Assembly: GCF_004920835.1 (NCBI RefSeq)
Contig: NZ_QFHO01000004.1
Span: 124,001 to 188,000 of the forward strand
Length of the DNA stretch: 64,000 nucleotides
Direction: 5' to 3'
DNA from: Stenotrophomonas maltophilia
GTDB lineage: Bacteria > Pseudomonadota > Gammaproteobacteria > Xanthomonadales > Xanthomonadaceae
Below the pieces are notes generated by a model. That model had not been told where the DNA came from and searched no databases. It saw nothing but the letters and a program-made list of their open reading frames with translations. Below, one piece after another: positions 9,362-19,283 of the stretch (within the stretch, counting starts at the first letter, position 1; every line of letters begins with the position of its first letter). Both the position numbers and the translations under genes were made by a program.

Positions 9362-9384
9362 CGATATCCTGCCCTGCGAAGTGG

Positions 9385-11598
9385 TCAGGCCTTCTCGTCG
9401 GACTTGTACTCGTAATAGCCGTAGCTGTAATAGCCGGTGGCACGTTTCTCGACTGCGTTGAAGATCGCGCCCTTGATCTGCACGCCGTTCTGCTCGAAGC
9501 GCTGCAGCGTCAGCTCGATTTCCTTGGCCTGGTTTACGCCGAAACGGGTGACCAGCAGGCTCGAACCGGCATGGGTGGCGACCAGCGCCGGGTCGGTCAC
9601 GGCCAGGATCGGCGGGGTATCGACGATCACCAAGTCGTACTTGCCGGACATGTCCTGCAGCAGCTGCGCGAAACGCGGGTGCATCAGCAATTCGGCCGGG
9701 TTCGGCGGGATGTCGCCACGCACCATGTAGTGCATGTTGTCCAGGCCGGACACCGGATGGATCACGTCGTCGACGCTGAGCTTGCCGCCCAGCACATCTG
9801 ACAGGCCCTTCTGGTGCGAGACACCCAGGATCTTGTGCAGGGTGCCCTTGCGCATGTCGGCATCGATGACAAGCACACGCTGACCCGCCTGCGCGATGAC
9901 CGCGGCCAGATTGGTGGAGACGAAGGTCTTGCCCACGCCCGGGCGCGGGCCCGAAATGGTCAGGATGTTGTTCTTCGCTTCCAGCATCGCGAAGTGCAGG
10001 CTGGTACGCAGGCTGCGCAGTGCCTCCACAGTCGGGTCAGCTGGTGCGGATACCGCCAGCAGGTGCTGGCGACCGTCGGCCACCACGCGCTTACCATGCT
10101 TGCCCTTGCGCAGCTTGGGCAGGGTGTTGGACACGCTGAGCGGGATGGCGGCGTAGACCGGCAGGCCCAGGGCTTCGATGTCCGCCGGGTCTTCGATGCC
10201 CGGGTTGAGCATGCGCTGGAGGAAGACGAAGGCGACCGAGAGGAAACCGCCGAGGAGCGTGGCGATGGCGACGATCAGGGCCTTGCGGGGTGCAACCGGG
10301 TTGGCGATGTCAACGATGGCCGGATCAACAATACGCACATTGCCGACCGCGCCCGCGCGGGCCACATCGAGCTGCTGCGCCTGATTCAAAAGCGCCGTGT
10401 ACAGCTCGTTGCTGACCTGCAGGTCACGGGTCAGCCGCAGCAGTTCCTGCTGGGTTTCCGGCAGATCACCGACCTGCTTCTGGAAACCGCCCTTGCGGCC
10501 TTCCAGATCGCCGATCTGGCGCAGAAGTGCTCGGTAGGCAGGATGCTCGCGCGTGAAGCTACGATCCATCTCGGCCTGCTTCAGGCGCAGCTGCTGGATG
10601 CTGGCTTCGACGGCCACTTCCTGTTCCAGCAGACCCTTGGTCTGCATGGTGATGTCCACCGACCGGGACTGCGACTGGTAGGCGCTCATGGCAGCCTGTG
10701 CCTGCTCCACCTGACGACGGATGGTAGGCAGCTGGTCCTTGACGAACTGGAGCTGCGACGCGGCTTCGGCGGAACTCCGGTCGACGTTCTGACGGACATA
10801 TGCGTCAGCAACACGCTGCACGAACGACTCGGCCCGAGAGGGGTCGGTGTCCTGATAGACAAGTCTCAGGATGCCGGACTCCTTGCCCTGTTCGGTAGCC
10901 TTCAACTCTTTTTGCAGGGACGCTAGGACGTCAAGGCGGCGCAACCGGGTCACTTCAAACTGCATGCCAGGATTCGCACGCAGTTCATCCACCTCCAACC
11001 TCACTCCACGGCCCTCTGCAGGTACACCGACCTGACCACGAAGCAGCATCTCACCGTCTTCGTCCAGAAGCGTGAAGTCCTTACCCGTGCTTCCAACTTT
11101 TAGAGTCAGGGTAGAGTCGATCAGAGACGCAGGGACTTCCAACCGATGGATACCGAGCACATCTCCGCCGCAGCCATACCGGGCAAGGCCGAACATCGGC
11201 GGGCATACATCCCCGTCTTCCTGTGGCTTGTAACGGCGCACAAAGAAGTTGCCTAGCAAGGGAAAACGGCGCGGCTCAACCTGAATTTCCAGATTGAGTT
11301 GATCAACTGCAGCGCCAATCACCGAACGCGAAGTCAGGAGCGCAACTTCGGTGGTAGCAGCGGTACTGCCACTGCCGCCCAACGAGGCAAGATCAGCGAG
11401 ACCCGGGATGCTTGGCACTTTTGACTCAACCTGAACCAATGACTGCGCTTGGTAGATCGGTCGAGCGAGCAAGGCATACAGCAGCCCAGCAGCCATGAAG
11501 AAAGCCGTAGTTGCGAAGATGAACCATTTTCGGTCAAGCACCGCACCTAGTACTTCCCGCAGATCAATCTCGTCATCCTTGCTTACCCGGGACTCCAT
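9385..11598 (-). CDS. wzc: Wzc-like polysaccharide co-polymerase / tyrosine autokinase
   Basis: The protein has 737 residues from ATG 11598, which has GAGG six bases upstream; an in-frame ATG exists 180 bases earlier without support. The N-terminal Wzz domain has its first membrane helix in KWFIFATTAFFMAAGLLYALL. A long coiled-coil periplasmic region follows, then ANPVAPRKALIVAIATLLGG, the Pro-rich segment and second helix. The cytoplasmic BY-kinase has Walker A GPRPGVGKT (about 550-558), Walker A' VLVIDADMRKG and Walker B LVIVDTPP. A C-terminal Tyr cluster, YYSYGYYEY (about 723-731), would be the autophosphorylation site. It should control chain length and export with the divergent cluster. 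The 5' part of the gene is AT-richer than the 3' part. Confidence 0.92.
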   Translation of the reverse strand: MESRVSKDDEIDLREVLGAVLDRKWFIFATTAFFMAAGLLYALLARPIYQAQSLVQVESKVPSIPGLADLASLGGSGSTAATTEVALLTSRSVIGAAVDQLNLEIQVEPRRFPLLGNFFVRRYKPQEDGDVCPPMFGLARYGCGGDVLGIHRLEVPASLIDSTLTLKVGSTGKDFTLLDEDGEMLLRGQVGVPAEGRGVRLEVDELRANPGMQFEVTRLRRLDVLASLQKELKATEQGKESGILRLVYQDTDPSRAESFVQRVADAYVRQNVDRSSAEAASQLQFVKDQLPTIRRQVEQAQAAMSAYQSQSRSVDITMQTKGLLEQEVAVEASIQQLRLKQAEMDRSFTREHPAYRALLRQIGDLEGRKGGFQKQVGDLPETQQELLRLTRDLQVSNELYTALLNQAQQLDVARAGAVGNVRIVDPAIVDIANPVAPRKALIVAIATLLGGFLSVAFVFLQRMLNPGIEDPADIEALGLPVYAAIPLSVSNTLPKLRKGKHGKRVVADGRQHLLAVSAPADPTVEALRSLRTSLHFAMLEAKNNILTISGPRPGVGKTFVSTNLAAVIAQAGQRVLVIDADMRKGTLHKILGVSHQKGLSDVLGGKLSVDDVIHPVSGLDNMHYMVRGDIPPNPAELLMHPRFAQLLQDMSGKYDLVIVDTPPILAVTDPALVATHAGSSLLVTRFGVNQAKEIELTLQRFEQNGVQIKGAIFNAVEKRATGYYSYGYYEYKSDEKA

Positions 11599-12016
11599 TT
11601 GACTCCTCATAGCTTCCACTTCCGTTCGAGAACGATGGTCTGGCGGCCTCACGAAGTTCAAACGCGCTAGCGCCCTCGCCCGACCAAGCCTATTAGCATA
11701 CCAATTTCTGAACGCCAATCGAACTGATGGCCGCGATTGTAGGCTCCGGATTAGCCAAAGCGAAGATTGGCACCACAAGCTACCAAGATCCGATCCCTCT
11801 TCGAGCAGCGGCAGAATTGCTATGCTACGTAGCTGGCGATGCGAATGAGCTGCGAGTCGCAGTCTGAGCTGGATCAGCTAGATGCCTTCATTCTCACCCG
11901 GTGACGATACCATCCCGGGAGGCGTCTACTGTGGGCTTCAGAACGATTTGACAATGAAGATATGCCTGACTCGCTTGCACCACCCACTGTATTGAACTGG
12001 TACAAAAGGACTTGCA
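11599..12016. promoter_or_regulatory. 418-bp divergent intergenic region of the polysaccharide locus
   Basis: This AT-richer spacer separates the kinase gene (minus) from ugd (plus) and must hold both promoters. TTGACA at 11948-11953 is a perfect -35 hexamer for the plus strand, but no good -10 lies 16-18 bases further. AGGA six bases before ugd is its ribosome site. No ops/JUMPstart core (GGCGGTAG) was found on either strand. No coding sequence is supported here. Confidence 0.45.
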
Positions 12017-13183
12017 ATGAAGATCGCTGTTGTCGGAACTGGCTATGTAGGCCTCTCCAATGCCGTTCTAATGGCACAGAATCATCAGGTTCTCGCACTT
12101 GACATTGACGCGGCACGCGTAGCGCTCATCAATAGTGGACGCACTCCACTGGAAGACAGGGAGATTGGCGAGTATTTGGCAAGGGGAACCCTAAGCCTTA
12201 CTGCAACTACCGACAAGCAAGAGGCATACGCGAATGCCGATTATGTTGTGATCGCCACCCCCACCGACTACGACACGCAGAGTCATTGCTTCGACATAAG
12301 CTCGGTGGAATCGGTCATTGCAGACGTACTGCGGATCAACCCTGAAGCCGTCATGGTGATCAAGTCCACCATTCCGGTTGGATGCACCAAAGAACTTCGC
12401 GCACGCTTTGAAACGGATCGAATAATATTTTCCCCTGAGTTCCTCCGTGAAGGCAAGGCGCTTTACGACAACCTCCATCCCAGTCGGATTATCGTGGGTG
12501 AGCGATCTGATCGAGCGAGGGTGTTTGCGGACTTGCTGCAAGAAGGAGCGATAAGCAAGGACGCACCCACTCTATTCACTGATTCAACTGAAGCAGAGGC
12601 GATAAAGCTTTTTGCGAACACCTACTTGGCAATGCGTGTCGCTTACTTCAATGAGCTGGATACGTACGCTGCCACTCACGAATTGGACACTCGACAGATC
12701 ATTGCTGGCGTCAGCCTGGATCCTCGCATTGGGAGTCATTACAACAACCCTTCCTTTGGGTACGGGGGTTATTGCTTGCCCAAGGACACGAAGCAACTGC
12801 TGGCAAACTACCAGAATGTTCCCCAGAACCTCATCCGTGCGATTGTCGAGTCAAATGGCACGCGCAAAGATTTTATTGCCGATGAAGTTATTTCCCTAAA
12901 ACCCAGAGTTGTAGGAATTTATCGCCTGGTCATGAAATCAGGATCAGATAACTTCAGAGCTTCCGCGATTCAGGGTGTAATGAAGCGCATTAAGGCAAAA
13001 GGAATTGAAGTAATCGTCTATGAGCCAACGCTGGATGATTCAACGTTTTATGGATCCAGAGTTGTAAATGATCTTAATGCCTTCAAAGTGGAGGCGGATC
13101 TGATTCTTGCGAACAGAGCCTCCGAACTGATCGCCGACGTATCCAACAAGGTGTACAGCCGGGACCTGTTTGGGGCCGACTGA
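12017..13183 (+). CDS. ugd: UDP-glucose 6-dehydrogenase
   Basis: The protein has 388 residues, the same length as E. coli Ugd. It oxidises UDP-glucose to UDP-glucuronate with two NAD+. The Rossmann start [20 protein letters not shown] is intact. The nucleophilic Cys253 lies in [18 protein letters not shown], and KSTIPVG and SPEFLREG are present. It is the first gene of the plus-strand polysaccharide operon, 30 bases ahead of gmd, implying an acidic sugar in the polymer. It lies in the AT-rich cassette. Confidence 0.95.
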   Translation: MKIAVVGTGYVGLSNAVLMAQNHQVLALDIDAARVALINSGRTPLEDREIGEYLARGTLSLTATTDKQEAYANADYVVIATPTDYDTQSHCFDISSVESVIADVLRINPEAVMVIKSTIPVGCTKELRARFETDRIIFSPEFLREGKALYDNLHPSRIIVGERSDRARVFADLLQEGAISKDAPTLFTDSTEAEAIKLFANTYLAMRVAYFNELDTYAATHELDTRQIIAGVSLDPRIGSHYNNPSFGYGGYCLPKDTKQLLANYQNVPQNLIRAIVESNGTRKDFIADEVISLKPRVVGIYRLVMKSGSDNFRASAIQGVMKRIKAKGIEVIVYEPTLDDSTFYGSRVVNDLNAFKVEADLILANRASELIADVSNKVYSRDLFGAD

Positions 13184-13213
13184 AGAAACCGCATACTGCA
13201 GGGAAAGAAAGAA

Positions 13214-14335
13214 ATGACGAAACGCGCACTGATCACCGGCGTTACTGGCCAGGATGGCTCTTATCTGGCGGAACTGCTTCTCGATAAAGGTTATGAGGTT
13301 CATGGCATAAAGCGCCGTGCGTCCCTCTTCAATACGCAGCGAGTTGATCACATCTATGAAGATCCTCATGATTCGAACCCCAGATTCCACCTCCACTATG
13401 GCGACCTCACTGACACCAGCAACCTGACGAGAATTCTCGCCGAGGTACAGCCAGATGAAGTCTATAACCTGGGCGCACAAAGTCACGTCGCGGTGAGCTT
13501 CGAAGCACCCGAATATACGGCTGACGTAGACGCCATCGGCACATTACGTCTCCTAGAAGCGATTCGATTCCTTAAATTGACGGACAGAACGCGCTTCTAC
13601 CAAGCCTCTACCTCTGAGTTGTACGGGCTGGTTCAGGAGACGCCGCAGCGCGAGACCACTCCCTTTTATCCGCGCAGCCCTTACGGCGTTGCGAAGCTCT
13701 ACGCGTACTGGATTACTGTCAATTACCGTGAAAGCTACGGAATGTACGCGTGTAATGGGATCCTGTTCAATCATGAGAGCCCGCGCCGGGGCGAGACTTT
13801 CGTAACCAGAAAGATCACGCGCGGACTGGCCAATATCGCTCAAGGGCTTGAAAGCTGCTTGTACATGGGCAATCTCGATGCACTTCGGGACTGGGGTCAT
13901 GCAAAGGACTACGTCCGAATGCAGTGGATGATGCTTCAGCAGGACGAACCTCGAGACTTCGTGATCGCCACTGGGGTGCAGTACAGCGTTCGCGAGTTCA
14001 TAGTGATGGCATGTAAAGAACTCGGAATCGAACTTAGTTTCGAGGGAACAGGCGTCAATGAACGAGCGATCGTCCGATCCATCACGGGCGATGCCGCTCC
14101 GTCCGTCAAGGTCGGAGATGCAATCGTCTGCATAGATCCGCGCTACTACAGACCAGCAGAGGTCGAGTCACTGCTGGGGGATCCCTCCTTGGCAAAGGCC
14201 GAGTTGGGCTGGACACCCCAGATCACGCTGCAGGATATGGTCAAGGAGATGGTTCAGTCCGATCTCACCGCAGCAAGGCAACACGCGCTCCTTCGGAGTC
14301 ATGGCTTCCCAGTTGCTCTCGGCAAGGGGAGTTAA
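13214..14335 (+). CDS. gmd: GDP-mannose 4,6-dehydratase
   Basis: The protein has 373 residues, typical for Gmd. It converts GDP-mannose to GDP-4-keto-6-deoxymannose. An extended-SDR start ([20 protein letters not shown]) is followed by the Gmd-specific [21 protein letters not shown]. The catalytic STSELYG and [12 protein letters not shown] (YxxxK) are intact, as is [17 protein letters not shown]. The next step, fcl, is at 20554 on the opposite strand, so together they can make GDP-L-fucose. Confidence 0.96.
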   Translation: MTKRALITGVTGQDGSYLAELLLDKGYEVHGIKRRASLFNTQRVDHIYEDPHDSNPRFHLHYGDLTDTSNLTRILAEVQPDEVYNLGAQSHVAVSFEAPEYTADVDAIGTLRLLEAIRFLKLTDRTRFYQASTSELYGLVQETPQRETTPFYPRSPYGVAKLYAYWITVNYRESYGMYACNGILFNHESPRRGETFVTRKITRGLANIAQGLESCLYMGNLDALRDWGHAKDYVRMQWMMLQQDEPRDFVIATGVQYSVREFIVMACKELGIELSFEGTGVNERAIVRSITGDAAPSVKVGDAIVCIDPRYYRPAEVESLLGDPSLAKAELGWTPQITLQDMVKEMVQSDLTAARQHALLRSHGFPVALGKGS

Positions 14336-14447
14336 AGGCACCGCCGTCATAGCGATCCGCTTTATCTCCGCAATAGCTCGCGGCTATGGAGGAGCATTGG
14401 GGATACTCAAGCCTCACCCTAGCCGCCGAGTTCACGACCGCCTGCAG

Positions 14448-15728
14448 ATGAAGCAGAAAATAGTCCAACTACTTTCAAGATCGCGGACCGTGTTTGCAGC
14501 GCTCCTGGGTCAAGCAAGCTCAAGCTTGTCGAGCTTGCTTGTCTCGGCTTGGCTCTTGCTTGCCGCGGCCAAGGAGAGCTTTGGGCTTTATAGCCTGTGC
14601 TTTTCCATAGCACTAGTAGCTGCCGGAATGATTTCCTCCGGCCTCACCGTCCAGTTTGTCGTAAACCTACCGAGTCGAAATACTCCCGAGAGAGAAATTG
14701 AACTCCTTTCTCTGACCTACATAATTGTCGCTGCAACCTTGGGGGCTGCGGCCATCTGTGCGACTGCCGCTCCCGCCCTTTCCATAATCAACTGGCAACT
14801 GGACATCCCTGCAGTGCTGATCACGGCGAGCATGGCGTGTGCAATGAGTTGCAGGGAATTGGTAGTTCGATACCTCGTCTTTGCTGAAGCAAACACAAAA
14901 GTTACAGCATCGAGCGCAGTTTTGCTGCTCACGACAATTTTACTTATTGTTCTCGCACCGACCTCAGTCAGCAAAGTGGTGTGGGCGGGCTTTACATACT
15001 CGGCCGCCACAGTCGTCAGCCTGCTCGCCTGCAGGCCGACCAAATTGGCTTACGCAGCGCAAGTTTCCCCCTCGACACTGATACGCACGCTGAGGGATTC
15101 GTGGAGCGGCGGGAAATGGGGGATTTTGAGCAACATCTTCTTCTCTGCCCGAAATCAGGCCCACAGCCTCATTCTAGCCCCACTTGGAATGAGCACGATC
15201 GCGGACGTTAATGCAGCCCGATTGTTGTTCATGCCGATATTCCAGATAATTCCAGTAATATCGCAGGTTGGATTGAGCACAACCAGCAAGAAACGAGAAG
15301 AGAGCAAGCAGTCTGCAATCGAATCCGGAAACAAGGTCGTAGTCATCTCCGTAGTTCCGTTACTTCTTTATGGCGTGACCATACTCATTGCGTCACTAGT
15401 GGTGCCAGAACATTGGATCCCATCAGATTACATAGGCGCGCTTCCCTACCTGGCCGGCTGGGGATTGATAACTTGCGCAATCGGTGCACGCGCAGCATTC
15501 TCAACTACTCTCCTGGCTTTGCATGAATTCCGCGCCATTGCATCAGGAAACGGCCTGTCCCTTGCGATCATGGCCCTTTCCTGGCTCGCATTGTCAAATT
15601 TGGCCGGCCCACCAGCAGCACTTTATTCAATGGCCGCGGCAGAGATATTTGTTGCCTTTACCTATGCGCGCAGATTGAACAGCATCAGAAAATCAATGGA
15701 TCTTAACAAACATACGGGAGCTCAATAG
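14448..15728 (+). CDS. Wzx-like polysaccharide flippase
   Basis: The protein has 426 residues from ATG 14448. The frame is open back to 14301 within the end of gmd, and a TTG at 14397 preceded by GGAGG is another possible start. The sequence has roughly 12 hydrophobic segments, such as TVFAALLGQASSSLSSLLVSAWLLL and LAGWGLITCAIGARAAF. It matches the MOP/polysaccharide transporter pattern, with two six-helix halves and the SARNQAHSLILAPLG-type middle. Expected role: moving undecaprenyl-linked repeat units to the periplasm for the neighbouring polymerase. Sequence identity in this family is low, so the call rests on topology and context. Confidence 0.75.
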   Translation: MKQKIVQLLSRSRTVFAALLGQASSSLSSLLVSAWLLLAAAKESFGLYSLCFSIALVAAGMISSGLTVQFVVNLPSRNTPEREIELLSLTYIIVAATLGAAAICATAAPALSIINWQLDIPAVLITASMACAMSCRELVVRYLVFAEANTKVTASSAVLLLTTILLIVLAPTSVSKVVWAGFTYSAATVVSLLACRPTKLAYAAQVSPSTLIRTLRDSWSGGKWGILSNIFFSARNQAHSLILAPLGMSTIADVNAARLLFMPIFQIIPVISQVGLSTTSKKREESKQSAIESGNKVVVISVVPLLLYGVTILIASLVVPEHWIPSDYIGALPYLAGWGLITCAIGARAAFSTTLLALHEFRAIASGNGLSLAIMALSWLALSNLAGPPAALYSMAAAEIFVAFTYARRLNSIRKSMDLNKHTGAQ

Positions 15729-15729
15729 A

Positions 15730-16920
15730 ATGCGAGCCCACAACCAACCCTTGGAAATTTGGCGTTACGTCATCGTAGCTTCGCTTGCGGTGCTGGGCTC
15801 CATATTCATTTGGGCACCGGTTCTATTTCTTTTGATATTCTCGGTCGCGGTAAGCACAATCAAGCCTGGCCGCGCACCCGCAATTGCATGCGCTGCTTTC
15901 TTTACCTTCCTATTCGGCTGGATCAATTCGAACAAGATACCCGACGGTGACTGGTCCTGGTACTTGTATCACTTTCAGCTGCTGCAGGACATTCCAATCT
16001 ATGACTACTTCGGCCAAGTACATATGGGAGTCTCGGCTCGCTTAACCGAGCCGGTCTACCATGTTCTTGCATGGATCTTATCCATTACAACCAGTGCCCA
16101 GCCTGAGGTACTTGCTGTTGTTGTCACCGCGATAATCTACGGATCAGTCGCATATTTTGTTACCGGCACTGCAGCCGCCTTAACCGCCACGCGACTGTCT
16201 GGCGTCTATGTTGCGCTTGCAATCATATGTGCCTCCACAATTGGCATCACGTTCACCCTGACCACTCATCTCGTCCGACAAGAGCTCGCAATCGCGTTCC
16301 TGCTTGGGTCGCTATGTCTGGAAATGAAAATGAGACGGAGACCCGCTCTGGTACTGGCCATGCTGGCTGTCCTGACGCACAACTCCGCAATCATTCCCGC
16401 ATTTGTGCTTATATTCATCGTCCAGGTGAAGCTGATCCGGAACTCCGTTATACGGAAAAGCTTGATCGGCGCAGCTTCACTGGCACTGCTTGGGTTTGGC
16501 TATTACTTCTCCACCAGCGATGAGATTTACAGGTTTGGAGACAAGAATGACGGCGCAATTGGCCTTCTCACGTATGTACTCGATGCGGCGATCGTCATAG
16601 GAGCCTCATCACTTCTCAACACGAAGTCGGTGGGAAAGCTAGTAAAATCCTTCTTCATCCCATTTGTCGCAATGTATAGCCTGACCGTCATTGGTGCATC
16701 CCAGCAGCCCCTTGCGCTCCTGAGAATGTATTTCTATTTCGAATTGATTCGCGTGGTCGGGGTTACTCTAATCTGTCTGTGGCTGGCCGCAAACAGAGCA
16801 TTTATCGTACTTTCCATTCTAGCCATAGCGGGCTTCTACTACGTGTCGCTCAGAATGGATAACTCGCCATTCTACTTCGGCGGGGAATTTGTTGATTATT
16901 TCTTTGCGCGTCCGATATAG
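15730..16920 (+). CDS. Wzy/EpsG-like polysaccharide polymerase
   Basis: The protein has 396 residues with about ten membrane segments. Start 15730 has GGGAG nine bases upstream and begins just after the flippase stop. The N-terminal loop DGDWSWYLYHFQLLQDIPIYDY followed by EPVYHVLAWILS resembles the EpsG-type polymerase pattern (D...W..Y...F...EP). LVRQELAIAFLLGSL and LAVLTHNSAIIPAF are further EpsG-like features. Role inferred: joining repeat units in the periplasm. It is strongly AT-rich relative to the flanking chromosome. Confidence 0.7.
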   Translation: MRAHNQPLEIWRYVIVASLAVLGSIFIWAPVLFLLIFSVAVSTIKPGRAPAIACAAFFTFLFGWINSNKIPDGDWSWYLYHFQLLQDIPIYDYFGQVHMGVSARLTEPVYHVLAWILSITTSAQPEVLAVVVTAIIYGSVAYFVTGTAAALTATRLSGVYVALAIICASTIGITFTLTTHLVRQELAIAFLLGSLCLEMKMRRRPALVLAMLAVLTHNSAIIPAFVLIFIVQVKLIRNSVIRKSLIGAASLALLGFGYYFSTSDEIYRFGDKNDGAIGLLTYVLDAAIVIGASSLLNTKSVGKLVKSFFIPFVAMYSLTVIGASQQPLALLRMYFYFELIRVVGVTLICLWLAANRAFIVLSILAIAGFYYVSLRMDNSPFYFGGEFVDYFFARPI

Positions 16921-16929
16921 CCGGAACAC

Positions 16930-18102
16930 ATGAAAAGGAATTTGGGCATGCCCAGCGCGGCCAACAATGCAAAGCACGTCGTTATTGTACAGAGACGGCT
17001 GACGCACTATCGCGTACCCTTCTTTGAGGAGCTGCGTAGAGCATTAGCTGCTCGTGACATCAAGCTAACTCTCGTTTACGGAAATCCCACTCGCAGAGAA
17101 GCCAGCAAGGATGATGGCGCCGATCTTCCGTGGGGAATAAAGGTACCGTGCAAGTATTTTCTCTCTGATCGACTTTGCCTCCAGTGGTTTGTGCCCCAGG
17201 CAAAGAATGCTGACCTGGTAATTCTCACTCATGAAAACAAGCTCATTGCAAATCTATGGGCGCAGTATGCGATGAGCAACCTGAGAGTAGGCCTGTGGGG
17301 ACATGGCGCCAATCTCCAGGGGAGCAAGGATTCCATACGAGAAATCTTCAAACGACGCACCGCCTTGCGCGCTGATTGGTGGTTTGGATACACAGAGATG
17401 AGCCGAGGCCTTATCCTGTCCACCGGCTACCCTGCTGATCGAATCAGTATAGTTGAGAATTCCATCGACTCGCTCGCGCTAGCGACGGAGTATACGGCTG
17501 CTTTGGATGCAAAGCTTAACAATGCTATCTCAACTGAGATGGCATGTGAGGCACCCACCGCTGCCTACATCGGATCGCTCTATAAAGAGAAACGACTGGA
17601 ATTCCTCTTTGAAGCTGCCGTAAGAATCAAAGAGATAATTCCTAAGTTTAGACTGGTTGTTGCAGGAGCGGGTCCAGACAAATCGATAGTCGAAAGTTTT
17701 GTCGGGCGCAATCCTTGGGTTCGCTATGTTGGACCAGTCGATGACCAGAATAAGGCCTTGATACTTGCTGAATCCAAGGTATTGCTGAATCCCGGTCTCG
17801 TCGGCCTGGGAATATTAGATTCTTTCGTCTGCCAGACCCCGATGATAACGACTGACTGCGGGATTCACAGCCCAGAGATTTCCTATCTAGAAAACGGAAA
17901 AAATGGAGTCATAACTAATAATGACATCCATTCCTTCGTCCGTGAAACAGTGCGCGTGCTTCAGGATTCGAATTATCGCAATCATCTGGTGAATGGATGC
18001 AAGAAGAGCGCCCTTCATTATACGGTTGAGAACATGGCAGCCAACTTCGCGGACGGCATCATCAGCTGTCTAAATTCAGCACCACTACGAAGTCAGAAAT
18101 GA
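16930..18102 (+). CDS. Glycosyltransferase, GT4-like (GT-B fold)
   Basis: The protein has 390 residues. The N-terminal domain begins VVIVQRRLTHYRVPFFEELRRAL, typical of the acceptor domain of GT4 enzymes. The C-terminal nucleotide-sugar domain has AAYIGSLYKEKRLEFLFEAA and RLVVAGAGPDKS. A degenerate donor motif (GLGILDSFVCQTPMITTD) replaces the usual E-x7-E. Donor and acceptor are unknown. The stop overlaps the next start as ATGA. Confidence 0.8.
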   Translation: MKRNLGMPSAANNAKHVVIVQRRLTHYRVPFFEELRRALAARDIKLTLVYGNPTRREASKDDGADLPWGIKVPCKYFLSDRLCLQWFVPQAKNADLVILTHENKLIANLWAQYAMSNLRVGLWGHGANLQGSKDSIREIFKRRTALRADWWFGYTEMSRGLILSTGYPADRISIVENSIDSLALATEYTAALDAKLNNAISTEMACEAPTAAYIGSLYKEKRLEFLFEAAVRIKEIIPKFRLVVAGAGPDKSIVESFVGRNPWVRYVGPVDDQNKALILAESKVLLNPGLVGLGILDSFVCQTPMITTDCGIHSPEISYLENGKNGVITNNDIHSFVRETVRVLQDSNYRNHLVNGCKKSALHYTVENMAANFADGIISCLNSAPLRSQK

Positions 18103-19283
18103 AGATCCTAATTCTTCACAACTCCTACAGAAAGCGTGGTGGAGAAGACGTGGTCGTTGAGCGCGAGCTCAACCTGCTCAGGGAATCCGGGCATGAAGTT
18201 GAGATATACATCGCCGCGAACGATTCGATATCTGGCGCTGCAGGAAAAATAAAGACAGCCATAGGCACATTATTCTCTATTTCTTCCTACAAAAAATTGC
18301 GAAGGATGATATTTGAGTTCAATCCAGACGTCGTTCATGTGCACAATTTTTTCCCGATACTTTCCCCGTCAGTGTTCTATGCATGCCGTTCAATGCGCAA
18401 GCCGGTAGTACTGACGCTGCACAACTACAGGATTATTTGCCCCACTTCCACTCTGGAGCACGCGGGAAAACTGTCAACCAGAAGCATATACAATGGCCCG
18501 TGGTGGGCATTGCGCCACCGCGTTTTTCAAGGATCACTGCTTGGCACTTTCGTCCTTTGCAGCATGATATCAATGCACAGGCGTATCGGGACATGGGCAA
18601 GATTCGTTGATCGATTCATCATACCAAGTGAAACAGGACGCGAGCACTTCGTTGCAGCGGGAATCTCTGGGAACAAAATTACAACAAAACCTCATTTCGT
18701 CGATATCCCTCTCGCACCAGAGCTTCCACGAAGTGGATTTCTATTTGTCGGCAGACTTTCCCCTGAAAAGGGGATCCATACACTTCTAGCTGCGGCAAAG
18801 AAGCTTGTATCCTGCGAAGCCACTTATAAAAGTGAATTTACAATAGTCGGCGACGGACCAGAAGCTGTCTCATGTGCTTCCTCGGGGCTGACCACTGCGG
18901 GCGCCCTATCGCCACAGGGTGTCGAGGACATGATGCGCCGCGCAGCGGCTCTTATTGTCCCTAGCCAATGCCATGAAACCTTCGGCCTCGTCATAATAGA
19001 GGCCTATGCATGCGGCCTACCCGTTATTGCGAGTCGTGTGGGTGCATTTCGCGACATCGTGATTGATGGCGTGACAGGAATTTTCTTTGAGCCAGGCGAC
19101 AGTGATGATCTGGCGGAGAAGATTGCTTGGGCAAAAGCCAATCCAGATGAGCTCGTCCGCATGGGCAGAGAGGCAAGGTCCCGATATGAGAACTTCTATA
19201 CTCCGCACCATAACGAATCAATGCTGAAAGAAATATACCAGCAGGCAATCAATGAAAAAGCGGCTGATAATAATGAATCCTAG
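18099..19283 (+). CDS. Glycosyltransferase, GT4 family
   Basis: The protein has 394 residues. Start overlaps the previous stop (ATGA). The N-terminus KILILHNSYRKRGGEDVVVERE has the Gly-rich acceptor loop. VVHVHNFFPILSPSVFYACR and VLTLHNYRIICPTS are typical GT4 blocks. The donor domain has GFLFVGRLSPEKGIHTLLAA, FTIVGDGPE and the E-x7-E motif ETFGLVIIEAYACGLPVIAS. It adds one sugar to the lipid-linked repeat unit; specificity is not readable. Some stretches near 18241 are only about one-third G+C. Confidence 0.87.
   Translation: MKILILHNSYRKRGGEDVVVERELNLLRESGHEVEIYIAANDSISGAAGKIKTAIGTLFSISSYKKLRRMIFEFNPDVVHVHNFFPILSPSVFYACRSMRKPVVLTLHNYRIICPTSTLEHAGKLSTRSIYNGPWWALRHRVFQGSLLGTFVLCSMISMHRRIGTWARFVDRFIIPSETGREHFVAAGISGNKITTKPHFVDIPLAPELPRSGFLFVGRLSPEKGIHTLLAAAKKLVSCEATYKSEFTIVGDGPEAVSCASSGLTTAGALSPQGVEDMMRRAAALIVPSQCHETFGLVIIEAYACGLPVIASRVGAFRDIVIDGVTGIFFEPGDSDDLAEKIAWAKANPDELVRMGREARSRYENFYTPHHNESMLKEIYQQAINEKAADNNES

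Noticed and set aside
6872-9415. Long plus-strand open frame across atoE and ubiA
   Set aside because: It spans two well-recognised minus-strand genes and their intergenic repeats; the product is low-complexity Gln/His/Arg-rich sequence.
11599-11778. N-terminal extension of the tyrosine kinase by 60 residues
   Set aside because: The added residues are not hydrophobic or conserved-looking, and the ATG at 11598 has a better ribosome site and begins just before the Wzz domain.
11599-12016. Possible ops/JUMPstart element before the polysaccharide genes
   Set aside because: No GGCGGTAG core was found on either strand, so RfaH-type control is not supported.
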